NCBI GenBank assembly: GCA_004802725.1
Contig: SGPM01000153.1
Span: forward strand, 1-62,237
DNA from: Antrodiella citrinella
Lineage: Eukaryota > Basidiomycota > Agaricomycetes > Polyporales > Steccherinaceae
DNA length: 62,237 bases
Reading direction: 5' to 3'
In this document: in pieces, positions 47,770 to 58,418 of the stretch
Layout of the letters: every line of letters begins with the position of its first letter
How positions within the stretch are numbered: the stretch's first letter is position 1
The notes under the pieces: model-generated
The model's database searches: none
What the model saw: the letters and a program-made list of their open reading frames with translations, nothing else
Told to the model about the DNA's origin: nothing
Program-made: the position numbers and the translations under genes

Positions 47770-47995
47770 CACGGACACCATCGTCTGCCGCCCACTGTCC
47801 TGTCAACATGATCAATATCCCTCTCGACTAGACTCACAGGACGCTATCCGATACTATGAGGAGACCTTGGTTAGTCTATCAGAAAGGTCTATATACAGGA
47901 ATGGTCCGGTCGCCAATACTACCAATCCGTCAGGCAACACGCGTAACTTCAATAATTTCAGACCATGATTCCGCTCGAACACGAATGTTGCTGAG

Positions 47996-50900
47996 GGTAC
48001 GGATTTCCGTCCAACGACTAAATTTCCTTATCCAAAGGATGATTCCACAGTATCAAAGCTAAGGAAGACTCCTGATGAGTTGAAAGTACGACCATGTCGG
48101 CATTGCGGATCAGGAAAGCACTGGGACAATGAATGCAAATACTCGAGGAAAGGACAACGGCAAGCACAAGTGAACCATGCGACAACGAACGATGAAGACA
48201 GGAAGGAACAAGAGGAGTATGATGATATATACTTTGGGCTAGAATCGGATGAAGGAGAAATGTTACAAGAGGAAGAAGATACAAATGAGGAGGATTTTGA
48301 GTCACCCCTTCAGATTACCGGATCTCCTAAGCCTTCCGAACGAGTCGTAGAAACGTTCAAAGCAGAGACAACGGCCCTGGAGGGTAACGTTGCTGTCGCC
48401 CGTCTGGCTAGCAACGGAGATACTGGATATGACAAGTCACCAAAGGATAGAACGACGCCGTATGAGAGACCGAGCAGTAAAAGGAAGTTGAGAAGGGACT
48501 TGACGAGCTATGCTCGGTTTGGAGATACTGAAATCGACAAATTCAGCGGTCATGCGATTCGACTTTCCAAATACATGGAGCGACCACCAGGTTGCTCATT
48601 CCTAGGATCTAAAGCGACTAGAACGAAAGGAAGCCTTGGGAAGCACGAAGCAGAACTCAACGACATCATCATTGATTCCGGATCAGATATCACGCTGATC
48701 TCAGCGAAAGCTCTGGAAGCCATGACAGTCTCACCTCGAGTCAAGACCGGTCAACGGATTAATCTCATTCAAGTAACTGGAAAAACGAAGATTTCAGGAT
48801 TTGTCGATATCGACGTTACCTTCTTTCCAAAAGAAGGACCAACGACTCTATCTGTAGAAGCCTACGTTGTTACAGGAATGACAGCACCGTTTATCCTGGG
48901 AAACGACTTTGCAGATCAATATTCTTTATCCATCCTTCGACACGAAGGAAAGACGGAGATTGAACTAGGTAGTTCTGGCCGAAGGATAGAGGTTGAGAAT
49001 TCGACATCTGACTATATGAAGGATGATGAGGGCCATGTGTTCAAAATAACGTGGAAAGACTCTTCTCATTTGCATCGTCATGCGAGTACAAGGAAACGAC
49101 TGGAGATGCGACCGAAACAGAAACGAGATACCTCAGTACGAGCGAAAGCTACCACGATGGTACCTCCTTTCTCGTCTAAAGCTATAGCGGTAAAAGCGGA
49201 TTTCGCAAATCGCCTACCATCGCTGCTAGTAGAACGATCGTTTCAGTATCGAAAGAACGAGGAGGACGTATATGGTATTTCAGACACGCTGATCAGCAAA
49301 ACGTCGTCAGTTCTACATATCGCAAACCTAAGCAAGTATACGCTAGTGATCAGGAAAGGAGATATTCTGGGACATTCTTTCGATCCAATGAAACGATTAG
49401 ACCGGGAAAGCGACTATACTGCAACGCAGTTAGAAGCTATGGTAAACCACGCATCCTTCGTTAGTAATATAGCTCAACAAGGACTATTAGCGACAAGCGA
49501 AGCTAAAGAGCTTATAACGGCGCGAGGGAAAGATCCTGTAGAAGACCTAGCATCGTTACCACCCATGGAAGGAGGACCGAAGACGGCAGAAGTAGAGATG
49601 GAGATAGTTGCTGAAGAGGATCTACTAAAGGAAGTAGATATCAATACAGGAATTGACAAGGACGACATTCGACGACTCAAGGAGGTTATTACTCGACACA
49701 AGCAAGCATTCAGTTTGAACAATCGCCTTGGCAACTACGACGCGAAGGTGAAAGTACCATTGAAACCGAACACTCAACCGATTTCATTAGCTCCTTTTCC
49801 GATGTCCCCAGCTAACCGAGAGGTAATCGACAAACAGATGGATACATGGTTGCAGCAAGGCGTAATCGAGCCATCAAAAAGTCCTTGGGCCGCACCAGTG
49901 TTCATCGTGTATCGCAACGGAAAACCTCGAATGGTAATAGACCTCAGGAAACTGAATGAACGAGCAATCAGAGATGAGTTTCCGATTCCTCGACAAGATG
50001 ACATCTTACAGACTCTTCAGGGGAGTCAATGGTTATCTACGCTGGACGCGTTATCCGGATTTACCCAACTATCCATCGCAGAAGAAGACAGGGAAAAGCT
50101 AGCGTTTCGGACACATCGCGGACTCCATCAATTCAAGAGAATGCTGTTTGGATATCACAACGGTCCTAGTATATTCCAACGAGTGATGCAAGGCATCTTA
50201 GCTCCTTTCTTATGGATTTTTGCATTGGTATACATTGACGATATCGTGGTATTTTCTAAAACCTTTGACGAACATGTGGATCACCTAGATCAGGTTCTTG
50301 GATCAATAGAACTTCAAGGTCTGACATTGTCACCGAAGAAATGTCATTTTGGATATCAGTCATTGTTACTACTAGGACAGAAGGTATCGCGACTAGGCAT
50401 CTCAACGCATAAAGAGAAAGTGGACGGCATTGTAGCTCTTAAGGAACCGAGAAATGTAAAGGAATTACAAACATTTCTTGGTATGATGGTGTACTTCTCT
50501 GCATACGTACCATTCTATGCCTGGATAGCTGCTCCATTATTCGAACTATTGCGGAAAGAGAACGAATGGATATGGGAAGCAATTCATCAAGAAGCTTTTG
50601 ACCTATGTAAGGAAGTCCTCACGAACGCTCCTATACGAGCTTATGCCATGCCAGATAGACCATACAGGTTATACACGGATGCTTGCGATTACAGATTAGC
50701 AGGTATACTTCAACAAGTCCAACCAATTCAAATACGCGACCTTCGAGGGACCAAGACGTACGATCGATTGAAGAAGGCCTATGATACGAATCAAGAAATT
50801 CCACGTCTCGTCACGGCTATCACTGGTGAAGACGATTCAAGTATTGAAGAACAGAAATGGGCAAATACGTTCGAGGACACAACCATATTCATGGAAAGAG

Positions 50901-53020
50901 TTATTGGATATTGGTCACGAATTCTGAAAGCAGCGGAAAGAAACTACTCTCCTACGGAACGGGAAGCGTTAGCCTTGAAGGAAGCTCTGATCAAATTTCA
51001 AGTATATATTGAAGGAGTTCCACTGACAGCCATCACCGATCATGCTGCATTGACATGGAGCAAAACCTTTTAGAATGTGAACCGACGTCTTCTCACCTGG
51101 GGAACGGTATTTTCAGCATACCCGTATCTCAAGATTGTTCACCGAGCAGGACGAGTACATTCGAACGTTGATCCTATTTCGCGACTACGACGACGAGTAC
51201 CATATCAAGATAGTCCTGGAGAGGATCCTTCTCCGTCCTTAACCTTACGAGAGGAATTGGATGATCCGCTCAAATCAATGTACGAGGAATTGAGTCCAAG
51301 ATTCGAACAAAGACTTCTTAAAGTGGCAACACGATACACGAGGGCTCTAGAAGAGGAAGAGAGTGACGTGGAATTTGCAATGCAACTCGACGACTTTTGG
51401 ACGGAATCAGGGATTCAAATATGCAACTACGCTACGTCACGATCATTCTCTATAATGATTGATATGTCTTCCGAGGAACTAGAAAAATGGAGGAATGGGT
51501 ATATCAACGACAAGGTCTTTGGACATATTATTGATTTACTAACTACTTCAGAAGGGATAGTAGTTCCGGAATACAGTCGATACTTTCTACGAGAGGACGG
51601 TCTACTTTTCTTTGAGGATAGCAATGGGAACAATCGACTCTGCGTACCAGAATCAAATCGACTGGATCTCATCAAGGAGGTTCATGATAATATCACGGAA
51701 GGAGCACACGCAGGATACCATCGAACGTACAACAAGATCGCTACTCACTATTACTGGCAAAGAATGTCCCGAGATATCAAAGGATACGTATCCTCGTGTG
51801 ATATCTGTCAGAAGGCGAAACCTCGCCGACATGCTGGTACCGGACTCCTGTTACCTATTCCGATACCTCAACAACCCTTTGAGGTAATCTCCATGGACTT
51901 CATCCCTGAACTCCCCGACTCAGAGGGATTTGATAACATACTAGTCATAGTAGACAAATTGACGAAATATGGAATCTTTATTCCGTGCAAGACTACGATT
52001 ACCGAACAGGAGACCGCCATGCTATTGGTACAACATGTTTTCAACGAGTACGGATTACCGAGACAGATCATTTCGGATAGAGATGTCAGGTGGAGAGGAG
52101 AATTCTGGAAGGAGGTCTGCCGTCTCATGGACATCAAGAGATCTTTAACAACAGCGTATCATCCTCAAGCCGATGGACAAACGGAGATTCTCAATCAAAG
52201 TTTGGAAATCACGCTGAGAGCGTACGTAGGACCGGAACGAAATGACTGGAAGGAGAAAGTAGGCGGCATTCAACTAGCTTACAACAGTATGCCTCATACC
52301 GCCACTGGATTTTCTCCAGCGTATCTATTACGGGGATACAACCCTCGGACCACTTCGACGTTTCTTCACCCAGGAGACAGCGTAAACCGTACAGATGAAG
52401 AGACCGAGGATTCTTCACATCCTAAAGCACAAGATCTTGCCGAAGGATTTAAAGCAATCAGACAGCAGGCTCAAGACGCATTACTTCTGTCGCAACAATT
52501 CCAACAGCGAAGCTATAATAAGGGACGATTGATCCACGAGTTCAAGGAAGGAGATCAAGTGGTTATAAACGTGCATTCGCTTGGGCTACTACGGAGTGAG
52601 AAAGGCCGAGGACAGAAATTCCAGATGAAATACGACGGACCTTTCGAGATCATTCGAAAGTTAAGCCCAGTAACGTATCAGCTACGTTTACCAAGTTCAT
52701 ATGGAATGCATCCCATCCTAAACATCGCTCATTTGGAAAGGTACATCTCATCCAAACCAGAATACGAGCCCAGACCGAAGAAGAGCCTGAATCGAAATGA
52801 TTTCACTGAACTACCGGAATACGAGGTCGAATTCATCTTGGCGGAACGAAGTCAGAAAGGACGCAACGGAAGGAAAGTACCCATGTACAAGACACGTTTC
52901 ATAGGATACGGACCGGAAGCTGATGAATGGTTGACAAGAAATCAGCTGAGGAACACACCAGCTATCATGAAGGACTGGGAAAAACGTAAGAGCGAGACAC
53001 GCCTGCGACAGCAGGCATAA
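47996..53020 (+). pseudogene. Gypsy gag-pol polyprotein with one in-frame TAG
   Basis: Retrotransposon polyprotein read in one frame from the gag end at 47996 to the TAA at 53018-53020, broken only by a TAG at 51071-51073. It carries a CCHC zinc knuckle (CRHCGSGKHWDNEC, 48095-48136) and an aspartic protease with IIDSGSDITLI near 48668. The reverse transcriptase has VYIDDIVV near 50230, the RNase H has YTDACDYRLAG near 50674, and the integrase has an HHCC zinc site with CDICQKAK near 51800. The DDE residues lie in SMDFI, SDRD and GQTEILNQS. A C-terminal chromodomain-like segment reads EVEFILAER and IGYGPEADEWL. The TAG falls where related elements have a Gln codon (before NVNRRLLTWG), consistent with one C-to-T change. 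Its loss of a stop-free frame makes it non-autonomous unless read through. Confidence 0.88.
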
Positions 53021-53074
53021 CACGACTCGAACAAGAAAGATAAGAACGTAAGTTATCTATGCGAATGGATTCAT

Positions 53075-53461
53075 ATGGACCTACAACCTACAAACACTAT
53101 ATATTATGCGGATCCACTCCGGATTACAGACATCCCTGATTTAACCCACCCAACCAATCCCAAATCCGCACCAGCTCTCGTCGCTTTTACTCTCCACGAC
53201 TATTCTGTTTTCATCATGACCAATTCCAACCAACTAGTCCCTTTCGTCCGCACCGCTCAAGAGGTCGCTCGCTACAACACCGACTTCTCTCGCATCGAAG
53301 CAGACACCACCATCACAGCGTTCAGAGGCACCGCCGAATGGTTCACAGGGAATCTATTTCGAGCAGGTATACCACGGAACGCTGATGCACCGGACGGGCT
53401 CCTAAGCGCGGGAGAACACACCCAACAATGGGAGAACTCCTGGCAGAGGGGTACCACGTAA
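53075..53461 (+). CDS. Third ORF of the Gypsy element
   Basis: An intact 128-codon frame from the ATG at 53075 to a TAA at 53461, between pol and the 3' LTR. No domain was recognised. Its last part, DAPDGLLSAG and the codons around the stop (ACC ACG TAA), is shared with the right-hand element (61560-61640, minus), so the frame belongs to the retroelement family rather than to the host. Conservation of the stop codon position between the two copies supports it being translated, but this is weak evidence. Function unknown. Confidence 0.55.
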   Translation: MDLQPTNTIYYADPLRITDIPDLTHPTNPKSAPALVAFTLHDYSVFIMTNSNQLVPFVRTAQEVARYNTDFSRIEADTTITAFRGTAEWFTGNLFRAGIPRNADAPDGLLSAGEHTQQWENSWQRGTT

Positions 53462-53701
53462 GGGCGTTTGGGGAGGAGTCGTAGAGGTAGGCCGAGGTAC
53501 TCGAACGTAGAAAGGAGTGTAAGGGAGAGGCCCGAAATAGGTCCGAGAGTGTCCGATGAGGGTCCGATGGGGGTCCGAGGGGGTCCGGGAGGGTCCAAGA
53601 TTCGCACTAATGGCTCTAGCGAAGTCCGAGATATGAAACTCGGACTTCCCGCGTAGGCAAGGGGATGGCCTCGGAGGGATCGGACCGTGTTCGAAGGGTA
53701 A

Positions 53702-53870
53702 AACGCGACGAGGGGAACGAGGGAAACACAGTAGAAAACGCAGGAAACGCAAGAAACGCAGTAAAAACGCAGTAAACGCAGGGAACGCAATAGAAGGTGA
53801 ACGTAGCAATGGGGGACGCAATAGAAAGGTGAACGCAATAAAACGGAAACGTACGCAGTAGTCCCGGGAC
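53702..53870 (+). repeat. AACGCA-type simple repeats in the LTR
   Basis: Many imperfect copies of the word (A)AACGCA, spaced 8-12 bp apart, fill this part of the LTR. The corresponding part of the right-hand LTR (60995-61160, minus) has a similar but not identical array. Confidence 0.65.
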
Positions 53871-54104
53871 CGCACGCAAGTGCTTCTGACTCTCCGAGTA
53901 AGTGGGGGAAAAGGGGCGGGGATCTCTTGTGTTTTGCTACAGTACATGATCGTGCTACTTATAGGCCTCGGAAATACCCAAAACACACTCGAAATAGGTA
54001 CAGAAGCGTCCGACGAAAGTCCGGAGATGTCCGAGTTTCGTCAAAACTCGAACCGGGATGTCGCAAGGGGGGTTAGGGCGAAAGGGTAGAAGGAGATGGA
54101 AGAA

Positions 54105-54392
54105 GTCCGACGCATCGTAGAATCGAATAGAATGGGTCCGACGTATCGTAGAATCGAAGCAAAGAGGTCCGACGTATCGTAGAATCCGACTCGAAGAGGT
54201 CCGACGTATCGTAAAGCCCAAACTGAAACATCGCAAGAAGAACTATAGGGAATGAGTAGAAGGGAGTAGAAGAAGTCCGATGCACCGTAGAATCGAATCG
54301 AAGGGGTCCGATGCACCGTAGAATCGTATAGAAAGGGTCCGACGTATCGTAGAATCGACTCGAAGAGGTCCGAAGTACCGCGGAATAATGCT
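54105..54392 (+). repeat. 31-bp tandem repeats in the LTR
   Basis: Eight units begin with GTCCGA at 54105, 54136, 54167, 54199, 54275, 54306, 54337 and 54368. The spacing is 31-32 bp, apart from one gap of 76 bp. Most units continue with (C/T)G(T/C)A(T/C)CGTAGAATCGA. The same array is found in the partial LTR at 61983-62237 in inverted orientation. Confidence 0.85.
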
Positions 54393-54444
54393 AAAATGGT
54401 CTCCTATGGGCGTATCCGGTACCAGCAAGCTGTGGGTCTCATCA

Positions 54445-55487
54445 GCGGTTGCTCTTGTTCTCGAGTTTGTCGAATTTACGGCAGTGTGCATCAAGAAACC
54501 GAGCAATGTCGGCCATAGTGTTGCGGAGGAGGTGGGAATGTTGTGAACTCAAATTTGATACTACGAACAACCAGATCATGTCTTGATCGTCCCGATTTGG
54601 GTGGCCAACTTCCGTATTAGGGCAAATCTTCAATTCGCGAGGCGTCGAAAACCGAGTCAAATTATGGGCGCAGGCTTCAATCAACGATAGCTAAGACACG
54701 GGTGAGTACATTATATGTACTTCTAGAGTATTTACAAGCAATTCCAGCCTTTTTTTATAATTCTGCCTGGTCCTGCCATGTCGAAAATTCCTGCCAGGTG
54801 GCATTGCCGGCATGGCAGCCTGGCATGGCAGGGTGGCAGGCGCTTGCCACTCACACTAATCACATAGTGGTTGGATCTGACCTGCGCCTACCTTAAGGAT
54901 TCGCGCTCCGCCCGGATACCCCCGTCACGCATAATCCAGCCTGAGCGTTGTTCAGCGACGTTAGTGACCGTCTCGAGTCGGTCATCCAAGTTCGTCAATC
55001 TGCCTGAGGAGACCAGGAGCAACAGTTTCTCAAATGCCTCAACAGGTACAGACACCGTGACAGCGACGGATAAACAAAGGGGACACCGGGTTCGATGGCA
55101 GTATGGCTTGGCTCGGAGTCGAATTCTGATGAATCCATGCTATCGTGGTCTCGAAACCAGACGGAAATCGCACCCAACCACCGCATTTGACCGTCTGGTG
55201 CAGTTTGACCGGGAAACCCCCCCTCCCCTCAACGCGGATTAAGCGCCCCTTGATTAATATCAGTCACCGTCACGATGTCCAGCCCCGCCACGCGAGCACA
55301 GATCGGTTTTCCCGATACATTTCCCTTTTGAGTACCTTCATGATCGAGTCGCGTCGCGGTTCTCTGAACGCGACTTGCTTTCTCTCTTGTTCATTCATAC
55401 GGCACACACACTCATTTCACGCGTACACTTGTGTCATGCAAACACGGTCACTACTACTGCATAATTCTGTACAGACAACATCTTTCA
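54445..55487. other. Region between LTR and DUF6589 gene
   Basis: About 1 kb with no supported gene. A minus-strand 80-codon frame (54442-54684) stops close to the LTR border and may be a fragment of an older gene, but no family is recognised. The cluster of TGCCA/TGGCA words at 54772-54860 is annotated separately. The promoter of the DUF6589 gene should lie at the right end. Confidence 0.4.
54772..54860. repeat. Cluster of TGCCA/TGGCA words
   Basis: The word TGCCA or its complement TGGCA occurs about eight times in 90 bp, in both orientations, mixed with CCTGCC and GGCAGG. Several pairs can form short hairpins. It lies between the LTR and the DUF6589 gene. It could be the terminal or subterminal region of a DNA transposon or a protein-binding array; no second copy is visible in the window. 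Confidence 0.5.
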
Positions 55488-58418
55488 ATGCATGGATCTT
55501 CATCACCTATCTACTCCGAGTCTTACCTGCCTGAACTCCGAATGAGGCACTGGGACATCTATTCCGACGCGTCAGACGATGACTACGGCTCCGGAGAGCA
55601 GAACACCTTGATCTCGGATACATCTGGAGCTGCGCCCCATGAGTCGGACGCGGAAGTGGACGCATTGCAAGACGCGTTTGAAGAAAATGTACTGGGCTAT
55701 CGAGATTACGGACAGGACGAATTGGGAGAGACGCTGGATGGCGAGGAAGATCAGCCTGACGGGATGGATGGAGAAGAGGAAGATCACAGTGAGGATGGGG
55801 AACATGAAGAGCCGGAGTCAGAAGAAGGCGCGGGAGGGGGGACTCAAGACCCTGCGCCGGGAGGTCAGGGTGATGAGAGTCGAACGTACCACTCCGTGAA
55901 GAAGGTGCTCAATCTCCTGCAGGAGGAGAGGCTTTCTATAGGCCAATTTCTTGATGCTGTCAGCTGGGGCAACGAACGCTGCACACAGGACCCATCTTGC
56001 AAGACTCAGCGCACCAATTTCCTCCAAAGCCGCTTGTTTGCAGCACTTCTCACGAAATGGTATAAGCCGCCGCGTTCTCGTAACTCCAACAAATCCAGGG
56101 CGCAGGGTGGCAGCAAGATATTGAAGGAGTTTGCGTTTCGGACAACCCAAGAGATTTACGACGACGAGTTGAAGGAGCTCGATCCTGTGCTGCGGACTGC
56201 CGGGGATTCATTACGGGAGCATGACCTTACGAGCTTTCGCTTCGACGAATTTCAAAACATTGTCTGCGCTAAAGCACCACAGCTCTGGTCAACATTGGAA
56301 CTGTTGTCTACAACGGCGAAACAGCGTAAGCGGAATAAGAAGAAAAGTCCTGTAAAGGTATGTTAAAATTGTTACTCTGTTGATTGTGCCGCATACTCAA
56401 TGTCTTGGGTAGGGCCTTCTGCTCATCCTTTCCATCATATCCTACGCGCGTTCACATCTCTGTAACAAGCTCCAAAAGCTCCTTTCGTTCTACTTCAAAT
56501 TCAAAGGACTTGCTGCTAAAGCGTTCGATGGCCTCCATGCGCTCGGGATGACCATGAGTTTCAAGTGGACGTCGGAGGCTATCAAAGTCATGTCAAACGA
56601 AGCCATGGCGGAGGTAGTGGAGATGATTGAAATGTACGCCTGGGTTGCTTCGTACGACAATCTCCATTTGCGCCACAGTGTCTTCAATATGAAGTTTGAC
56701 AAGAAAGCCGACGACAACGCAGGCACGGCAGCAATTGTACATGTCAAAAAGGATGCCCCTATACTTGGTCCATCTATCAATCGTGCCCTTCAGCGACAGC
56801 GAATCCTTGGAATGAAGAACCCACTGCAGCATAAGGACATCCTCAGCCTCGCCATGGGGTCCAATCCGCAGATTGAGACTTTCATGGAGTACGAGGCCTT
56901 GCGTATCCTGCTCGACTGCGCAGATTTCCAGGTCGGGTCCTATCGTTGGCGTAAAGACAAACTGTTGGAGCCTCCTACTCCCATTCATCAATTGCCTCAT
57001 GGTCCCGAGCATGTCTCCCGTCGTTTCATGCTTCGGACAATGCATATAAACGAGGGATCTTTGGAGGGAAACAAGCAGGTTCTGGAAGCACTGCAGGCTC
57101 AGCTCGGTTTCAAAGGCGAAGAGAAGTTGAAGCAGCTCGGGCGCGAGAAAATCATCTGGATTCTCGGAGACCAGCTCACGGTGGATCGCATACGATCGCT
57201 TCAGCGGTCATGGTGTCAGGAGATGAACTCCACCGACCGTGCAGACTATATGATCCCGGTATGGGGCTGGCTGCATTTTGAGATGACAGAGGCACGTTCA
57301 ATCCACAAGCAGTACTTAGGTGCGGAGAACGGGGTCGTTTCTCTTCGCCGTGCCTTTGTAGCTCTTGATCGCAAAAACCTCATCAATGGTGGTATGCAAG
57401 GGAACTTCCATGAAATCTTTGTCCGGACATTGCACCTTCTACTGGAGGCCCATATTCTTTCGTGTTGGTCGATTATCTCCAAGGACAGCAACATCGTGCA
57501 GCTACGGGACAAAAACCCACGAGAGTTGGTCTCCCTGGCGAAAAAGCTTGTTGCTCAGTTCGCTTCGACGAAAGCTATGAATGCTCAGGTTCCGCAGCGA
57601 AGTCACCCAAATCCTTCGAAAAAGGCCAAGACAAGTGCTGAACCCAAGAAACCGCAATACGACGAGGTCCATAGACAAACAACTATGTTCCTTCGCGACG
57701 CACTTCAGTTCTTTGTTCTGAAGCGTGCGATGAAGTTCGGAGACGTGGGACTAATGGAGGCACTGTTACCACTGAAGCTGTATCGCTTTGTTGGAGGACG
57801 GAATTCCCATTACACGGCGGAGATCCTTGAGCTTCTGCAATGTCTCCGTAATGAATGGCCGGATGAAGTCGCGTGAGTCTTGCCTTCACTATTGCGTACA
57901 TGATTCTCAGCTCACGTGTTATGTTGTGAAACAGTGATTTTGCTCGCTGTCACACTTGGTTGATGAACACAACTGGTAAACGGGATGGCTTCACACCAGC
58001 AGATCGGATAATGGAGGCAGGTGTGAGGGATATAAAGGATGTGCACGCCCTTCAGGGCCCAAAAGTTGACTGGGAATATTACGGTACCATTCACCCTATC
58101 ATTCCAACTATCCGCATAATGTCCTCCCACGTTGAGACCGAGCTGAAGACTTGGACACGGTACTCGTCCCACACCACATCGCGCGACAAAGCAGGGCTAC
58201 GTGCACTCCAAACATCCTTCCAAAGAGACAAGATCCACGAGATACAAGTTGGACGAACACTACCTAAAGGAAGCGTAGCAAAAGACTATGTCAGCGAAGG
58301 ACTTGGGAAACTGGAAGCAGCCATAGAACGATGGGCTGACAGACGCACATACCCACGATCAACAAAAGAAGATTGGCCCCCAGCAGACTCGGATTCCTCA
58401 GACTCGATGGGTGGGTAA
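55488..58418 (+). CDS. DUF6589 domain protein
   Basis: Protein of 937 residues in three exons (55488-56357, 56413-57872, 57935-58418), all joined in frame. The first 130 residues after the start are very acidic (Asp/Glu/Gly-rich). The middle and C-terminal parts match my knowledge of the fungal DUF6589 family: GLAAKAFDGLHALGMTMSF, then ILGDQLTVDRIRSLQRSW near residue 540, WGWLHFEMTEARSIHKQYLG, an ARCHTWLMNTTG segment, and VDWEYYGTIHP near the end. The family is multi-copy in Agaricomycetes and has no established function. The conserved Asp in GDQLT and His in WLHFEM could be part of a nuclease- or transposase-like centre, which is inference. The stop at 58418 lies 133 bp inside the C-terminal coding region of the opposite-strand helicase. 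The gene itself looks intact. Confidence 0.8.

Larger units (their letters stand above)
47770..54444 (+). mobile_element. Ty3/Gypsy chromodomain LTR retrotransposon, 5'-truncated
   Basis: A plus-strand element with gag remnant, pol, a small third ORF and a 3' LTR. The gag tail reads DAIRYYEETLVSLSER at 47840-47887 and meets a TGA at 47966, then stays open into pol. Domain order is zinc knuckle, protease, reverse transcriptase, RNase H, integrase, chromodomain, which is the Ty3/Gypsy (chromovirus) order. No 5' LTR was found in the window, so the element is 5'-truncated or rearranged. Pol is nearly free of lesions (a single TAG), which suggests recent activity before inactivation. The LTR ends with CTCATCA at 54444. 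The related element at the right edge of the window shares the LTR and third-ORF tail. Confidence 0.88.
53480..54444 (+). repeat. 3' LTR of the Gypsy element
   Basis: The right border is set at CTCATCA (54438-54444), the point where similarity to two LTR copies at the right edge of the window stops. The left border is approximate: similarity with the right-hand element continues through the third ORF tail, so no clear TG start could be fixed. Inside are A-rich AACGCA-type repeats (53702-53870), a TATA-like CTACTTATAG (53951-53960, also present in the right-hand LTR), and 31-bp repeats (54105-54392). Confidence 0.65.

Noticed and set aside
48080..48082. TTG as start of the Gypsy pol frame
   Set aside because: The same frame is open upstream into gag-like sequence, so 48080 is not a real start.
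54105..54392. Regular repeats that might suggest a CRISPR-like array
   Set aside because: Repeats are contiguous units without unique spacers, lie in an LTR of a eukaryotic retroelement, and no cas genes are present.
54442..54684. 80-codon minus-strand frame at the LTR border
   Set aside because: It could be a gene fragment cut by the LTR, but no family or exon context supports it.
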